Below, piece by piece: positions 43,830 to 55,456 of a DNA stretch of 64,000 nt. The stretch is from Lathyrus oleraceus (lineage: Eukaryota > Streptophyta > Magnoliopsida > Fabales > Fabaceae). The notes beneath the pieces are model-generated. The model made no database searches and was not told where the DNA came from. It saw nothing but the letters and a program-made list of their open reading frames with translations. Numbering within the stretch: the first letter of the stretch is position 1; every line of letters starts with the position of its first letter. The stretch spans positions 138,324,148 to 138,388,147 of the forward strand of contig NC_066580.1 of NCBI RefSeq assembly GCF_024323335.1, written 5' to 3'. The translations under genes were made by a program, and so were the position numbers.

Positions 43830-45327
43830 CTCCCTCCCACTTCTCGGTCATGATCGCCTTACAATGTGCGTTAGGATTTGTTTGCGTGTTTGCCGAAAAG
43901 GAAGGACCGGTTTGTTGTTCCGCGAGTTGCTTGGCAAGTTGCCCAACTTGAGTCTCGAGATTTTTTATGGCCGCGTCATTGCTCTTTTGGTTAGCCATTG
44001 ACATTTGCATGAATTGCGTCAATGTCTCTTCCAATTTAGAATTGACTACCGGCGGTTGTTGAGATTGATACGGATTTTGGGGAGGGTTTTGACGGCTAGA
44101 AGAACCACCTCCATAACCTTGGTTATGATAATAGTTGCTTCTAGGTTGGAACCCTTGGTTCCCTTGGTAATGTTGTTGTTGATTTTGAGGGTGCGGTTGA
44201 TAAGGTTGTTGTTGTTGTTGTGGTCTCGGTTGATAGTCCCGTTGATTGGCCATGTAGTTTACTTCGTCAAAACCGGGAGGTGGACAAAATCCGGTGTCAT
44301 GTTCACCTTTACAAAGTTCACAACAACCTATTTGTTTAGCTTTTGACGGTTCTCTTAACTCTTTGATTTGTTGCGTTAAGAGTTCCACTTGTTGTGAGAT
44401 GAGCTTGTTTTGGGCAAGGATGGCATCATTCGTCCCTAGCTCAAGCACTCCCGCCTTCTTCAAAGAATTTCCTCGACTTTGACTCTGAAGATCATTTAAA
44501 GCCATTCGATTTATGATGTTTGTGGCTTCTTCGGCACTTTTTGACAATAAAGAGCCACCCGAGGTAGCATCCAACAATGTTTTGCAGTTTGGTTGAAGTC
44601 CATTTTTGAAGATATGGATTTGAGTCATTTCATCAAATCCATGCCCTTTACATTTCCGAAGCATGGACTTGAATCTTTCCCACGCTTCATTCAAAGATTC
44701 ACTGGTTCCTTGTGAAAACACCGAGATGGCCGTCTTCGATTCCATGAATCGATTATGGGAGAAAAATCTTTCGATGAATTTCTCTTCTAACACGTTCCAG
44801 TCTGTCATTACGGTTGGTGTTTGATCTAGGTACCAATCCTTTGCTTTACCGAGCAAAGCGTGGGGGAATAATCGTCTGAACAACGGAAGCTCCTGAGCCT
44901 GATCCACTCCGGCAGCCAATGTTATCTCATAAAATTTTGTGAGAAAAGCAAATGGGTCTTCATGGTCCATTCCGGTGAATGGACTTCCATATAATAGATT
45001 TAGAGTTCCCGTTTTCATCTCAGCTTGCCTTCCGGTGTGGTTGGCAAACTGAGCGGTGTTCCTTGGACTATTGATGCATGGAGTAGAAATTGGTGGTGGT
45101 GGTTGTGGCTCCATGTTTGGTATGAATGGTGGTGGATTTGTGGTTGAAGAACTTTCTCCTTGCTCTTGGCGTTGTCTAGCCTGTTCCCTCCTACGTCTCG
45201 TTTTGCTATTGAGGCTCCTTGCGGTTCTCTCGATCTCAGGATCAAAAAGAAGTTCGTCCACAGGGATTTGCCCTCGCATAAAACGTAAGTTGCACACTAA
45301 ACCAAACAGATTACAAGCACAAGTCAA
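43822..45327 (-). CDS. Athila gag protein
   Basis: 501 residues. The retrotransposon gag domain is at about residues 115-240 (FPHALLGKAKDWYL, WNVLEEKFIERFF, ESLNEAWERFKSMLRKC). A zinc knuckle-like CELCKGEHDTGFC follows near residue 345. A Gln/Pro/Tyr-rich region comes next, then a short coiled-coil-like stretch (NLETQVGQLAKQLAEQQ). It runs open to 43822, where a one-base shift gives a premature end in place of continuation into protease. It would form the particle shell that packages element RNA. Confidence 0.85.
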   Translation of the reverse strand: MTCACNLFGLVCNLRFMRGQIPVDELLFDPEIERTARSLNSKTRRRREQARQRQEQGESSSTTNPPPFIPNMEPQPPPPISTPCINSPRNTAQFANHTGRQAEMKTGTLNLLYGSPFTGMDHEDPFAFLTKFYEITLAAGVDQAQELPLFRRLFPHALLGKAKDWYLDQTPTVMTDWNVLEEKFIERFFSHNRFMESKTAISVFSQGTSESLNEAWERFKSMLRKCKGHGFDEMTQIHIFKNGLQPNCKTLLDATSGGSLLSKSAEEATNIINRMALNDLQSQSRGNSLKKAGVLELGTNDAILAQNKLISQQVELLTQQIKELREPSKAKQIGCCELCKGEHDTGFCPPPGFDEVNYMANQRDYQPRPQQQQQPYQPHPQNQQQHYQGNQGFQPRSNYYHNQGYGGGSSSRQNPPQNPYQSQQPPVVNSKLEETLTQFMQMSMANQKSNDAAIKNLETQVGQLAKQLAEQQTGPSFSANTQTNPNAHCKAIMTEKWEGVG

Positions 45328-45384
45328 AAATTCACAAGCTAAAACTTAAACAACCATTGCGATGCTCGCAATATCAATTTACAA

Positions 45385-45402
45385 TCCCCGACAACGGCGC
45401 CA
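45385..45402 (-). other. Athila primer-binding site (tRNA-Asp type)
   Basis: The minus strand reads TGGCGCCGTTGTCGGGGA, three bases inside the 5' LTR. This is the site where a host tRNA would prime minus-strand synthesis, and it fixes the element's orientation. Confidence 0.93.
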
Positions 45403-45405
45403 TTT

Positions 45406-46875
45406 TGTTAGTTGTAAATTTACGTGTCGGGTTTTTGTTATCGTATCCACAGGGATTGTAAGATATCACCGCCGTTCGATGGTTGTATTAATTCTAGCTC
45501 AATGTAACAATAAGGTTTTGGTTGGTTGTCACGTTATCTTGCATAAAAAGGTAATAAATTGCGGTAAAAGTTATGGTTTGAATAAATGAGAAATATTGCC
45601 AAAGTTAGGGTTCGATGATCACTTTGCATGTATTTGTTCGGTCAACAATCTTATAAACTCCTTTAGATGATAAATTATTTCACAAGGTCCTCCCAATGTG
45701 TTTCTCTCGAACACCCATTGTGAGTTTTGCCATTTTGATCCATTGTTTCTCTCGAACACAATCTATCAAAATGACAACTTTTTAGTTCAACCTTATGGTG
45801 AACAAAATCATTCATTACTATCTCTAGCTTAACAAACAAGAATTGGATGAAAACCTAGGTCAAGAGTTGGTAAACATCTCTCGATCATAAACCAACACAA
45901 AGAGTTTTAAATAGAAACAAAGTTTTCATCATATATTCACCATTAAAGAGTTTACACATGAAGATCCTTACATTTACACACAAAGCTAGTAATCACCTAC
46001 ATCTAACCTTGACAAATGGAGGACTTAGCTACTCATTTTCATGGTAGCTTGGTCGGCAAGTTTCGGAAGAAGGTTGATCAACATCCAAGTCGGATAATCG
46101 ATATTGGATGGGAATCCACCTTCTTTTTGTAGAAGATGGTTACAAGATGAAGAGAAATGAAAACTAGGGCATAAAAGCTCCCAAGAACAATGCTGTAAAA
46201 ATATCTAACAAAAGTACAAAAGTGGAAAAATGAGGTAAAAACTAGGTATGGTGCTCAAAAGTGGCACCTGCTACTTATAGAGTAGTACTGGGCTGTCATG
46301 CTCGCTAGGCGAGCAGAATGGCTCGCCTAGCGAGGGTCAAATTGTGGCACCAAAGGCACCTGTGCCCAGAGAAAACAGGGTCTGTTGAACTGTCATGTTC
46401 GCCTAGCGAACAAACCTTCGCCTAGCGAAGGACACGCTCCAACCTTCGCCCCAGCGAGGTTGAGAGGTTTTGCTACTGGAATGCTCGTTGGGGACTCGCT
46501 AGAGATTCGCCTAGCGAGTGAGTGCTGGCTGCGCTTTTCACCAAAACTGAACGAACTCGCTACCACCTTCGCTAGCAGCTCGCCTAGCGAATTTATTGAC
46601 ATTTTACTGGAGCTTTTCGCTAGCAGCTCGCCTAGCGAGCAGGTTGATGAATGCTTGTATTCATTGGTTCCTTTGCCAATTTTCTTGTGTCTTCATTTTC
46701 AATTAGTTCATGCCTTTTTCCTGCACAATAACACACAAATCAAAGGCACCAAGCTTGTTTATCAATGTAATGCATTTCATCAAAAACAAAGGTGATTTTG
46801 ACAATTTTAGTAAGGAAATAGAGTGAAAGATACCCTTAATTGATGGCTCAAATAAGCACTTTTGGGTATCTAACA
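45406..46875 (-). repeat. 5' LTR of the Athila-like element
   Basis: 1470 bp, almost identical to 34654-36122. By eye, differences are T/C near the inner end, T/G in TATGGTTT(T/G)AAT, one extra A in AACAAGA(A)TTGG, and C/T in TTTTAG(C/T)AAGG. Confidence 0.95.
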
Positions 46876-49221
46876 TTTGACTGCCTTAATGTTGTTAGTT
46901 AATTATTATGAATTTAATTAATTAATTGTGTTAGAATTATTGTTGTTGAACGTTAATTGCCTTTGATACCTCTCTTTGCCTATGGTTAAATACTTACGGT
47001 GTTATGTGTGTTTTAACAAATGAGAACATGATTAATATTGTTGTTGAAATACATGATTATAGGATGTTAAATTGTGTATTATTGGTGTGCATATGTTGTG
47101 ATTATTGGTGCATAGTAATTCAGAAGGAAGGATTACGTGTCAACGCATATTGTTTATGGTCATAAGGGGGCGTAAACATTATTATTGTTGTTGCATTGAT
47201 TTGTATGACATGCATCATCTGTGTCATGTTGTTGAGAGAGGCATGTTCACTAGTTCAGAAGGGGGTACTAGTGGCTTGTCTCAAGTTCATAAGGGGGCTC
47301 ATGGGTTCAGAAGAGGGGACCAGGTTCCTGAGTGAATCAAATGTTGAGTTGGTACCACATATGTAAGTGTCATGTTATGTCGTGAGTCACATTGCATATA
47401 TATAATTGTACATTGTTATGAATGAGTGTGAGATTATTATGAAGTTGATTGTGTATTGAATGTATGATATGTTGTATATTTCTCTACCTTCACATTCTTT
47501 ACACTATGCATATTGAAGTTGTTTCTCACCCTTTTGCTTAATGTTGTCCACCATGGACATCTTGTAGATACTTTGGAGTAAAGTTGTTGTTGTGCATGGA
47601 AGGTGGCTTGTTAGAGCCACTCTTTGTTTTATTTATCGCTTTTATCGCATGTTAGTGCTCTGATTGTGTAACATCGAGGCGGGCGTTTGTTATGTTTTTT
47701 AGTTAATATTGACTTTGGTGTTTTACAAGTTACTACTTTATTTATGGAGTTGAAAGGAAGTTGTTTTTGTCTTCTAATGCAGGGTGACAGGCGTAATCTA
47801 GATGACGGGTTACCTGTCATGCACCAAGGGATGATGACGGGCGTCAGCGCTTTGATGAGAAGACTATCATGGTCACCAGGATTTTTTTTCTAAGTCGGTC
47901 GTCAGCATGGTGATGATCTGGGAGTTTTGGGAAGGTGATGGTCGTCACCTGGGTGATGGGTTACCCATCATGTTGTTAGAAGGGGCATTCTCGTCCCTAT
48001 TGCTTGATCTGGACAGTCGACTCGGATTTTTGAAGTGTTTCTATTGTTTGGGTGATGAGCGGCTATTGTTTGACTTCCTTAATGTTGTTAGTTAATTATT
48101 ATGAATTTAATTAATTAATTGTGTTAGAATTATTGTTGTTGAACGGTAATTGCCTTTGATACCTCTCTTTGTCTATGGTGTAAATACCTACGGTGCTATC
48201 TGTGTTTTAACAAATGAGAACATGATTAATATTGTTGTTGAAATACATGATTATAGGATGTTAAATTGTGTATTGTTGGTGTGCATATGTTGTGATTATT
48301 GGTGGATAGTAATTCAGAAGGAAGGATTACGTGTCAATGCATATTGTTTATGGTCAGAAGGGGGCGTAAACATTATTATTGTTGTTGCATTGATCTGTAT
48401 GACATGCGTCATTTGTTTCATGTCATTGAGAGAGGCATGTTCGCTAGTTCAGAAGGGGGTACTAGTGACTTGTCTCAAGCTCAGAAGGGGGGATCATGGG
48501 TTCAGAAGAGGGGAACAAGTTCCTGAGTGAATCAAATGTTGAGTTGGTACCACATATGTAAGTGTCACGTTGTGTCGTGAGTCACATTGCATGTATAGAA
48601 TTGTACATTGTTATGAATGGGTGTGAGACTATGGTGAAGTTGATTGTGTATTGGATGTATGATATGTTGTATATTTCTCTACCTTCACATTCTTTACACT
48701 ATGCATATTGAAGTTGTTTCTCACCCTTTTGCTTAATGTTGTCCATCATAGACATCTTGTAGATACTCGGGAGTAAAGTTGTTGTTGTGCATGGAAGGTG
48801 GCTTGTTAGAGCTACTCTTTGTTTTATTTATCGCTTTTATCGCATGTTAGTGGTCTTAGTGCTCTGATTGTGTAACATAGGGATGGGCGTTTGTTATGTT
48901 TTTGAGTTAATATCGACTTTGGTGTTTTACAAGTTACTACTTTATTTATGGAGTTGAAATGAAGTTGTTTTGTTATGATTTTCCACTGAATGATGATAAA
49001 TATTTAAAAGTTTATTGTAGGTTGTCGTTGGTGACACCTTGAATTATCGAGTAATACTTTTTATATAAGTTTTGGGGTTTAGGGTGTCACAGTAGTAGTC
49101 TTAGAGTGGGTCGGTTCATCTGGCTAGGTTTTTGTAACGTTGTTTGTTCCCTAGTGTACGACGAGTGTATGAATATTGTCGATGCATTATTTCTTCTAAT
49201 GTTTGTTTGCTGGTATGCAGA

Positions 49222-52200
49222 ATGGCTGGAAGAAACGACTTAGCGATCGTTGATGCTTTAGAGGCAATGGCTTTGGCACTGCATGGGCAGCAAAATCAGG
49301 TTGGTGATAAGTTATGTGGATTGTGGAAGTTTCAGAGAAACAATTTGCCGGCGTTCAAGGGAAGATATGATCGTGAGGGTGCACAAACATGGCTAAGTGG
49401 GATTGAGAAGATTTTTCGAGTGATGGCTTGCATTGAAGTTCATAAGGTGCAGATCGGTACTCACATGTTGTTAGAGGAGGCTAAAGACTGGTGAGATAAT
49501 GCACGTCAGAGATTGAAGGTTGTTGCTACTGAGATTACTTGGGTTGTGTTCATTGCTCATTTCCTAGAGAGGTATTTCCTAGAGGATGTGCATAGTAAGA
49601 AGGAAATCGAGTTCCTTGAGCTCAAGCAGGGAAATATGGTAGTTGTCGAGTATGTTGCTAAGTTTGGAGAGTTGGTGAAGTTTTTTCCACACTACAATGG
49701 TGCGGTTGTTTGAGGGGTCGAAGTGCATCAAGCTTGAAAGCGGACTGCATCCTGAAATCAAGAAATATATTGGGTATTAGGAGATTCACTGATTTCCTAT
49801 ACTAGTGAGTAAGTGTAGGATATATCATGAGGATATCAGAGCCTGTTCTGCTTATTATAAGATTCTTAGGGAGAAGAAAAGGAAGAATCAATATTATGGG
49901 AAACAGTATAGTGCTCCATCTGACAAAGGGAAACAAAAGGGTTCAAATGAGAAAAGGCCTAGTGCGTGAGAGACTCTTGCATCTATGAAGTGCTTTAAGT
50001 GTGGTGTCATGGGTCATTGTGCCAGTGACTGCAAGAATTCTGAGAAGAGATGTTTCAAGTGTGAAAAGATTGGACATATTATTACTAATTGTAAGAGTAA
50101 TATTATACTTGCTTCAACTATGGGGAGTCAGGTCACATTAGTACTCATTGTCAGAAACTCAAGAAGGTTCAATCTGAAGAGAATTTTTTTTTTATTTGAC
50201 TAGGTTGGAGACTACTAGCTCAGACAGATTGATTTGAGGTACGTGTTTTATTAATGGTATCTCGTTGATTGCTATTATAAACACTAGTGAAACACATTCT
50301 TTTATTTTGCTTGATTGTGCTAAGATGTTGGGTTTAAAGTTATCTTCTATGGTTGAGAGTATGGTTATCGATACTCCAACTAATGTTTCAGTGACTACTT
50401 CATGGGTGTGTTTGAATCATCCGCTAACTATTTATGGTAAGAGTTACGGGATGGACTTGGTATGTCTACCATTGAATCAAATCGAATTTATCCTTGGAAT
50501 AAATTGGTTGGAGTTCAACCATGTTCATATTGATCATTTCAACGAGTCAGTGTCATTTCCAGAGTTTGATGCAAGTGACGAATTGTTTGTGTTTGCTAAG
50601 CAAGTGGATGAATTCATTAAGAATGATGTTGAGGTGTTTATGATATTAGCTTCTATGAGGTTGAAGGTAAAGTTATGATTGATGAATTACCAGTGGTATG
50701 CTAGTTTCTAGAAGTGTTTCTAGATGATACCCTTGATTTTCCACCAGGGCGCGAGGTTGAGTTCGCCATAGACTTAGTACATGGTACTAGTCAAGTTTCG
50801 ATGGCACTGTATAGGATGTCTACTTCAGAGTTGAGTGAGCTAAAGAAACAATTAGAGGATCTACTTGAGAAGAAGTTTGTTCGACCGAGTGTTTATTGTG
50901 GGGAGCGTCGGTGTTGTTAGTTAAGAAGAAATACGGTAGCGTGAGGTTGTGTGTTGATTATCGATAACTGAATAAAGTGACTATCAAGAATAAGTATCCT
51001 CTTCCAAGAGTTGATGGTCTAATAGAGCAGTTGGTTGGTGCTTGTGTATTCAATAAGATTGATTTGCATTCGGGTTATTATCAGACTCGAGTGGAACTAG
51101 AAGATATTTCGAAGACTGTGTTCAGAATGAGATATGGTCACTATGAGTATTCATGATGTCGTTTGGTATCTCTAATTCACCTAGAGTGTTTATGGAGTAC
51201 ATGAATAGAATATTCCATTTGTACTTAGATAAGTTTGTGGTTGTGTTCATTGATAACATTTTGATATATTCTAAGTCTGAGGAAGAATATGTGGAGCATC
51301 TAAGAGTTGTGTTTCAAACCTTGAAAGAGAAGAAGTTGTATGTGAAGTTATCAAAGTGTGAGTTATGATTGAAAGAAGTGAGTTTCCTTGGCCATGTGAT
51401 ATCTAGTGGTACTATCATAGTAGATCCATCAAAGAAAGATGTTGTGTTGCAGTGGGAGACTCCGAAGTGTGTTATAGAGATCAAAAGCTTGTTGGGTTTG
51501 GTTGGCTACTATAGGAGGTTCATTGAATGCTTTTCGAAGTTAGCATTTCCTTTAACTCAGATGATTCAAAAGGTTGAAGCTTATTTTTGGGATGTGCATT
51601 ATGAAGAGAGATTTCAAGAACTCGAGAGGAAGTTGACGTCTACTCCAGTTTTGATTTTTCCCATCCGAGCGAACCCTTTGTGGTGTATTGTGATGCTTCG
51701 AAGATGAGTCTAGGTGGTATGTTGATACAGAATAGTCAGGTTGTGGCTTATGCTTTTAGACAATTGAAAGTTTATGCGCAAAATTATCCTACGCATGATC
51801 TAGAGTTGGCAACCGTGGTGTTTGTGTTAAAGATTTGGAGGCATTTTTTGTTTGGTTCCAAATTTGAAGTGTTCAGTGACCACAAGAGTTTGAAGTACTT
51901 GTAGAAGGAGTTGAATATGAGGCAAAGGTTGTGACTCGAATTTTAGAAGGATTGTGATTTTGGCTTGTGTTACCATTCAGGTAAAGCCAATGTTGTACCT
52001 GATGCTTTGAGCAGGAGGTCGTTGCATATGTCGATGTTGATGGTTCAAGAATTAGAATTGATTGAGAAATCCATAGACAAGAGTTTGGTATGTGAATAGA
52101 CTCCTAACAGTGTGAAGTTGTGTATTTTAAAGATGACAAGTGGTATTCTTGAAGAAATTAGAGAAGGTCAAAAAATCGATTTGGGATTGGTTCACTGGTT

Positions 52201-53585
52201 AGTGTTAATCAATCAAGGAAAAGAAGGTGATTTCAGAATCAACGAGAACGGTATGATGAGGTTCAAAGACAAGGTTTGTGTACCAGATGTACCAGAGCTT
52301 AAGAAGAGCATTCTTGAGAAAGGTCACAATAATGGTCTGAGTATTCATCTCGGTTCTATTAAGATGTGCCAAGATTCGAAGAGAATGTTTTGGTGGCCAA
52401 GAATGAAAAAGGAAATGGATGAGTTTGTTTATGCTTATTTGACTTGTCAAAAGTCAAAGATTAAACATCAGAAGTTGTTGGGTCTGATGCAATCATTGAG
52501 CATTCTTTAGTGGAAGTGGGATAGCATTTCCATGGATATTGTGACAAGTTTTCTGAAGAATACAAAGGGATGTGATTCCATTTGGGTTATTGTTGATAAA
52601 CTGACTAAATTGCCTCATTTCATTTTGATTAAGATCAGTTATCCTTTGTAGAAGTTATGCGAGTTATATATTGAGAAGGTTTTTAGTTTGCATGGTATTC
52701 CTTCGAGTATTGTTTCAGATAGAGATCTGAGATTTACATCGAGGTTTTGGCAGAGTATGCAGGAAGCCATGGGTACTAAGCTGAAGTGAAGTTCTTCTTA
52801 TCATCCGTAGATGAAAGTTCAAACAGAGAGAACCATCTAATCTTTAGAGGATCTGTTGATAGCTCATGTGATAGAACAAGCAGGTATTTGGGATAACTAC
52901 TTCTTGTTGATTGAGTTCACTTACAACAATAGTTTCCGTTCATGTATTAGAATGGCGCCATTTGAAGCTTTGTATGGTAGAAGGTGTAGGCATCTTTCGA
53001 TTGGTATGAATCAGGTGAAAGTGTGGTGTTTAAACCTGAGATTATGTAACAAACTTCTGAGAAGATCAAGATGATACAAGAGAAGATGAAAGCTTCACAG
53101 AGTTTCCAGAAGACTTTCCATGACAAGAGGATAAAAACACTTGAGTTCCAGGAGGGAGACCATTATTTTTGTGTGTTACCCCAGTAACTGGTGTTGGTTG
53201 AGCTATGAAGTCTCTGAAGCTCATGTCACGTTTCATTAGTTCGTATCAGATTATGGAGCGAGTAAGAGAAGTGGCCTATAGAATTTCATTACCTCCGTTT
53301 CTTTCGAATCTTCATGATGTCTTTCATGTGTCTCAGCTGAGGAAGTATATTTTTAATATGTATCATGTGATTCAAGTGGACGATGTGCAAGTTAGAGAGA
53401 ACTTGACCGTTGAGGCATCTCCCTCGAGAGTAAAGGATCGCGAAATGAAGCACTTGAGAGGTAAGGAGATTGCGCTGGTGAAGGTGGTATGGGGAGGACT
53501 TGCGGGTGGAAGCATGACGTGGGAGCTTGAAAGTCGGATGAGAGAGTTGTATTCGACTCTGTTTCTTTCAAGTATTTTTCTATGA
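49222..53585 (+). pseudogene. Tekay-like gag-pol with chromodomain, heavily mutated
   Basis: Gag starts MAGRNDLAIVDALEAMA at 49222 and includes EIEFLELKQGNM. Two zinc knuckles lie at 49985-50095 (CFKCGVMGHCASDC and CFKCEKIGHIITNC). The protease block (50265-50678) has INTSETHSFI where the active-site D-T-G is expected. RT (50714-51900) has FIDNILIYS in place of the Y-x-D-D motif and FLGHVISSG. RNase H has [12 protein letters not shown] and [10 protein letters not shown]. Integrase (52250-53080) keeps MFWWPRMKKEM and the TCQKSK half of its zinc site. The C-terminal chromodomain-like part (53205-53585) has LHDVFHVSQLRKY and VVWGG....TWELESRMRE. At least ten stops and shifts; long dead. Confidence 0.85.
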
Positions 53586-53924
53586 CAAAAATTCTCTAAG
53601 TGGGGAAGAGTTGTAACACCCTGGAATTTAATTAATTAATTTAATATAATTATTCATATTTTAGTTAATTAATTAATATTTGTTGTGCTTTTAATTAAAT
53701 ATGTATATTGAGTTGTTTGTGTATGTGGGGCATTGGTGGGGTGTAGTGAGAGTTTTGGTAGGGTGGTAAAAGGAATATAAGGATTGAAATAATTAAAAAA
53801 GATAATTGTTTTGATTAATTAATTAAAATAAATTAGAAAAGGAGGTTATTAGGTGGAAAATAGGAAATTAGAGAATATAAGGGAAGTGGTGAAAGTTATG
53901 ATATAAGTTGGGCCTTAATATAAT

Positions 53925-55338
53925 TGATAATCCAAGTACACAGATATCAGATGTTGTATGCGATGTCACAACACTAATATCAGGACTTCATACAACAATA
54001 ATAGTAAGTAGATAAAAAATGTCGTATAAAATGTCACGACACCAGGATCAGGACATGTCACACCATAAACAATTATGCAGATAACACATGTCGTATACGA
54101 TGTCACGACACCAGGTTCAGGACATGCCACACCAAAAACAATTACAGTGTAAAAAACAGGAAGTAAGTAACATATGTCAATTGTTAACCCGGTTCGGTGT
54201 AACGTCACCTACATCTGGGGGAATCCAAGCCAGGAAGGAAATCCACTATAATAATATTAGTTTGAAGTTCTAAATAACCTCTGGTTTTACAAACTTCTCA
54301 CTTAATCACTACCCTTGAAACTTCTATCTAAGACTCTCCTAGATATGAGACCAACCTCACTTCCCTTCAATCACACAGCAGTGATAACAACTGAAAACCA
54401 TCAAAGAACAGAAGACACGCTTCCAATGAAACATAATACACTATTGCTTAAAAGCTCATGAGTAATTCACAATTACAACTCAAAAAACTCAGTCCAATTC
54501 AAGTATTAAAAGATACTAGAATGGCTCACAAATAACAACGAAAACTAAACCCCAACAATAACAATTTCCAGTGCAACTCTCTATTCTTTCAATTAGGTTT
54601 AGTAACGTCCTCTTTAAATAGCCTTTTGTAAGCATGGGATTAGGCATAAAAATCAGCAGATCCAAAATAAATCAAATCAAATCAAATTAAATATGGCGTC
54701 TCCTTAAATATTTTGACATCTGTTCTGCATAATATTTGATCAAATCAAATTTGATGTCTCCTTAAATGTTTTGACATCCATTATGCAAAATCAAATATGA
54801 CGTCTCCTTAAATGTTTTGACATCCATTTTGCAAAATCAAATATGATGTCTCCTTAAATGTATTGACATCCATTATGCAGAATCAAATCTGATGTCTCTT
54901 TAAATGTTTTGACATCCATTCTGCATAATCAAATATGATGTCTCCTTAAATGTTTTGACATTCAGTCTGCACAATCTTCTGCAGAATCAAATCAAATGTT
55001 TCCTTAAATGTTTCGACATCCAGTCTGCATAATCTTTTGCATAATCAAATCAAATATGATACAATATTTCCTTAAAATGTCTCAACATCCCCTTTTATGA
55101 AACAAGTGCACAACTGGAAACGAAACAAGAGTTAAAAAAACCCTTCTTGGACAGTCATATATGATAGTTGAATATTCAGAGAATATTCAGATATCTCATA
55201 ATAAAATAAGTCTTCCAATAAGTAAAATAAAACCTATAAAGATGTTTGATCAACATGTCACGGCATCTTGCTCAACGTCTTGTTGTGATACATGTTTTAA
55301 CCAAAATTGATGTCAATCATAAAAGCACGGACCTAACA
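53925..55338 (-). mobile_element. Solo LTR, probably of a copia element
   Basis: 1414 bp, starting TGTTAGGTCCGTG on the minus strand and ending GGATTATCA. It is flanked by a perfect target duplication, ATAAT (53920-53924 and 55339-55343). No internal region is present, so the two LTRs of a full element probably recombined. It contains a 46-bp minisatellite. The family is not certain. Confidence 0.88.
54685..55090. repeat. ~46-bp minisatellite inside the solo LTR
   Basis: About eight units share GTCTCCTTAAATGTTTTGAC. Starts of this motif are near 54698, 54755, 54801, 54848, 54894 and 54940, then two longer, more diverged units. The basic spacing is 46 bp. Confidence 0.88.
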
Positions 55339-55456
55339 ATAATTACCTAAAGATTAAATTAGGTTTATAGGATAAAAATGGATTAGAGACCTATAAGTGT
55401 CAGTATGTGTAAACATAATTTTGAGAGAAGTGGAGGGTGGGGCTTAAAGAGGGAAG

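Larger units (their letters stand above)
34654..46875 (-). mobile_element. Athila-like Ty3-gypsy retrotransposon, near-intact and young
   Basis: The element is 12,222 bp, inserted on the minus strand into the second tandem unit. LTRs are 45406-46875 (5') and 34654-36122 (3'), starting TGTTAGATACCC and ending TAACA; I count three substitutions and one indel between them. The primer site TGGCGCCGTTGTCGGGGA (45402-45385) matches the Asp tRNA type used by Athila elements, and a purine tract GTTGGGGAGAG lies just inside the 3' LTR. Gag, protease-RT-RNase H, integrase and a further ORF follow in that order. Two single-base frameshifts break pol. Confidence 0.95.
34649..46880. repeat. Target-site duplication TTTGA of the Athila insertion
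   Basis: TTTGA occurs at 34649-34653 and 46876-46880, directly outside the two LTRs. The flanks join to give the uninterrupted tandem unit seen at about 33421-33480. Confidence 0.95.
33141..48965 (+). repeat. Three tandem ~1.2-kb units inside the LTR
   Basis: Units begin at TTTGTCTTCTAATGCAGGGT at 33141, 34346 and 47766. Spacing is 1205 bp, then 1193 bp once the 12,227-bp Athila insertion is removed; the third ends near 48965. Each unit carries TGACGGGCGT and GATGACGGGTTACC near its start and a CAGAAGGGGG-rich middle. Short open frames repeat in each unit (for example near 33526 and 48150) but have no recognisable domain and drift freely between copies, so I do not call genes. Confidence 0.85.
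32562..49091 (+). repeat. 5' LTR of the Tekay-like element, expanded and interrupted
   Basis: Sequence from 32562 (AGTTATGATATAAGTTGGG) to about 32700 matches the 3' LTR at 53894-53924 plus 55344-55456. The LTR ends TTTAGGGTGTCACA at 49091. Between these lie three tandem units (33141-48965) and the foreign Athila element (34654-46880 including one target copy). Without the Athila insertion this LTR would be about 4.3 kb. Confidence 0.75.
32562..55456 (+). mobile_element. Tekay/Del-like Ty3-gypsy chromovirus, old and nested
   Basis: This is the outermost element of the nest. The 5' LTR runs from 32562 (its first ~280 bp are missing) to 49091, including three tandem 1.2-kb units and a later Athila insertion. 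Internal gag-pol is at 49222-53585 and ends in a chromodomain-like segment. A polypurine tract, AAGTGGGGAAGAG, is at 53598-53610. The 3' LTR starts TGTAACACCC at 53612, is split by a solo LTR, and is cut at 55456 by a SIRE insertion; its remainder lies outside the window. After 49091 comes a degraded primer site related to TGGTATCAGAG. Gag and domain order fit the Tekay/Del lineage. Confidence 0.8.
53612..55456 (+). repeat. 3' LTR of the Tekay-like element, interrupted and cut
   Basis: It starts TGTAACACCCTGG after the purine tract. It runs to 53924, is split by a solo LTR, resumes at 55344 (TACCTAAAG), and is cut at 55456 by the SIRE element. The matching part of the 5' LTR is at 32562-32700. 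Confidence 0.8.
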
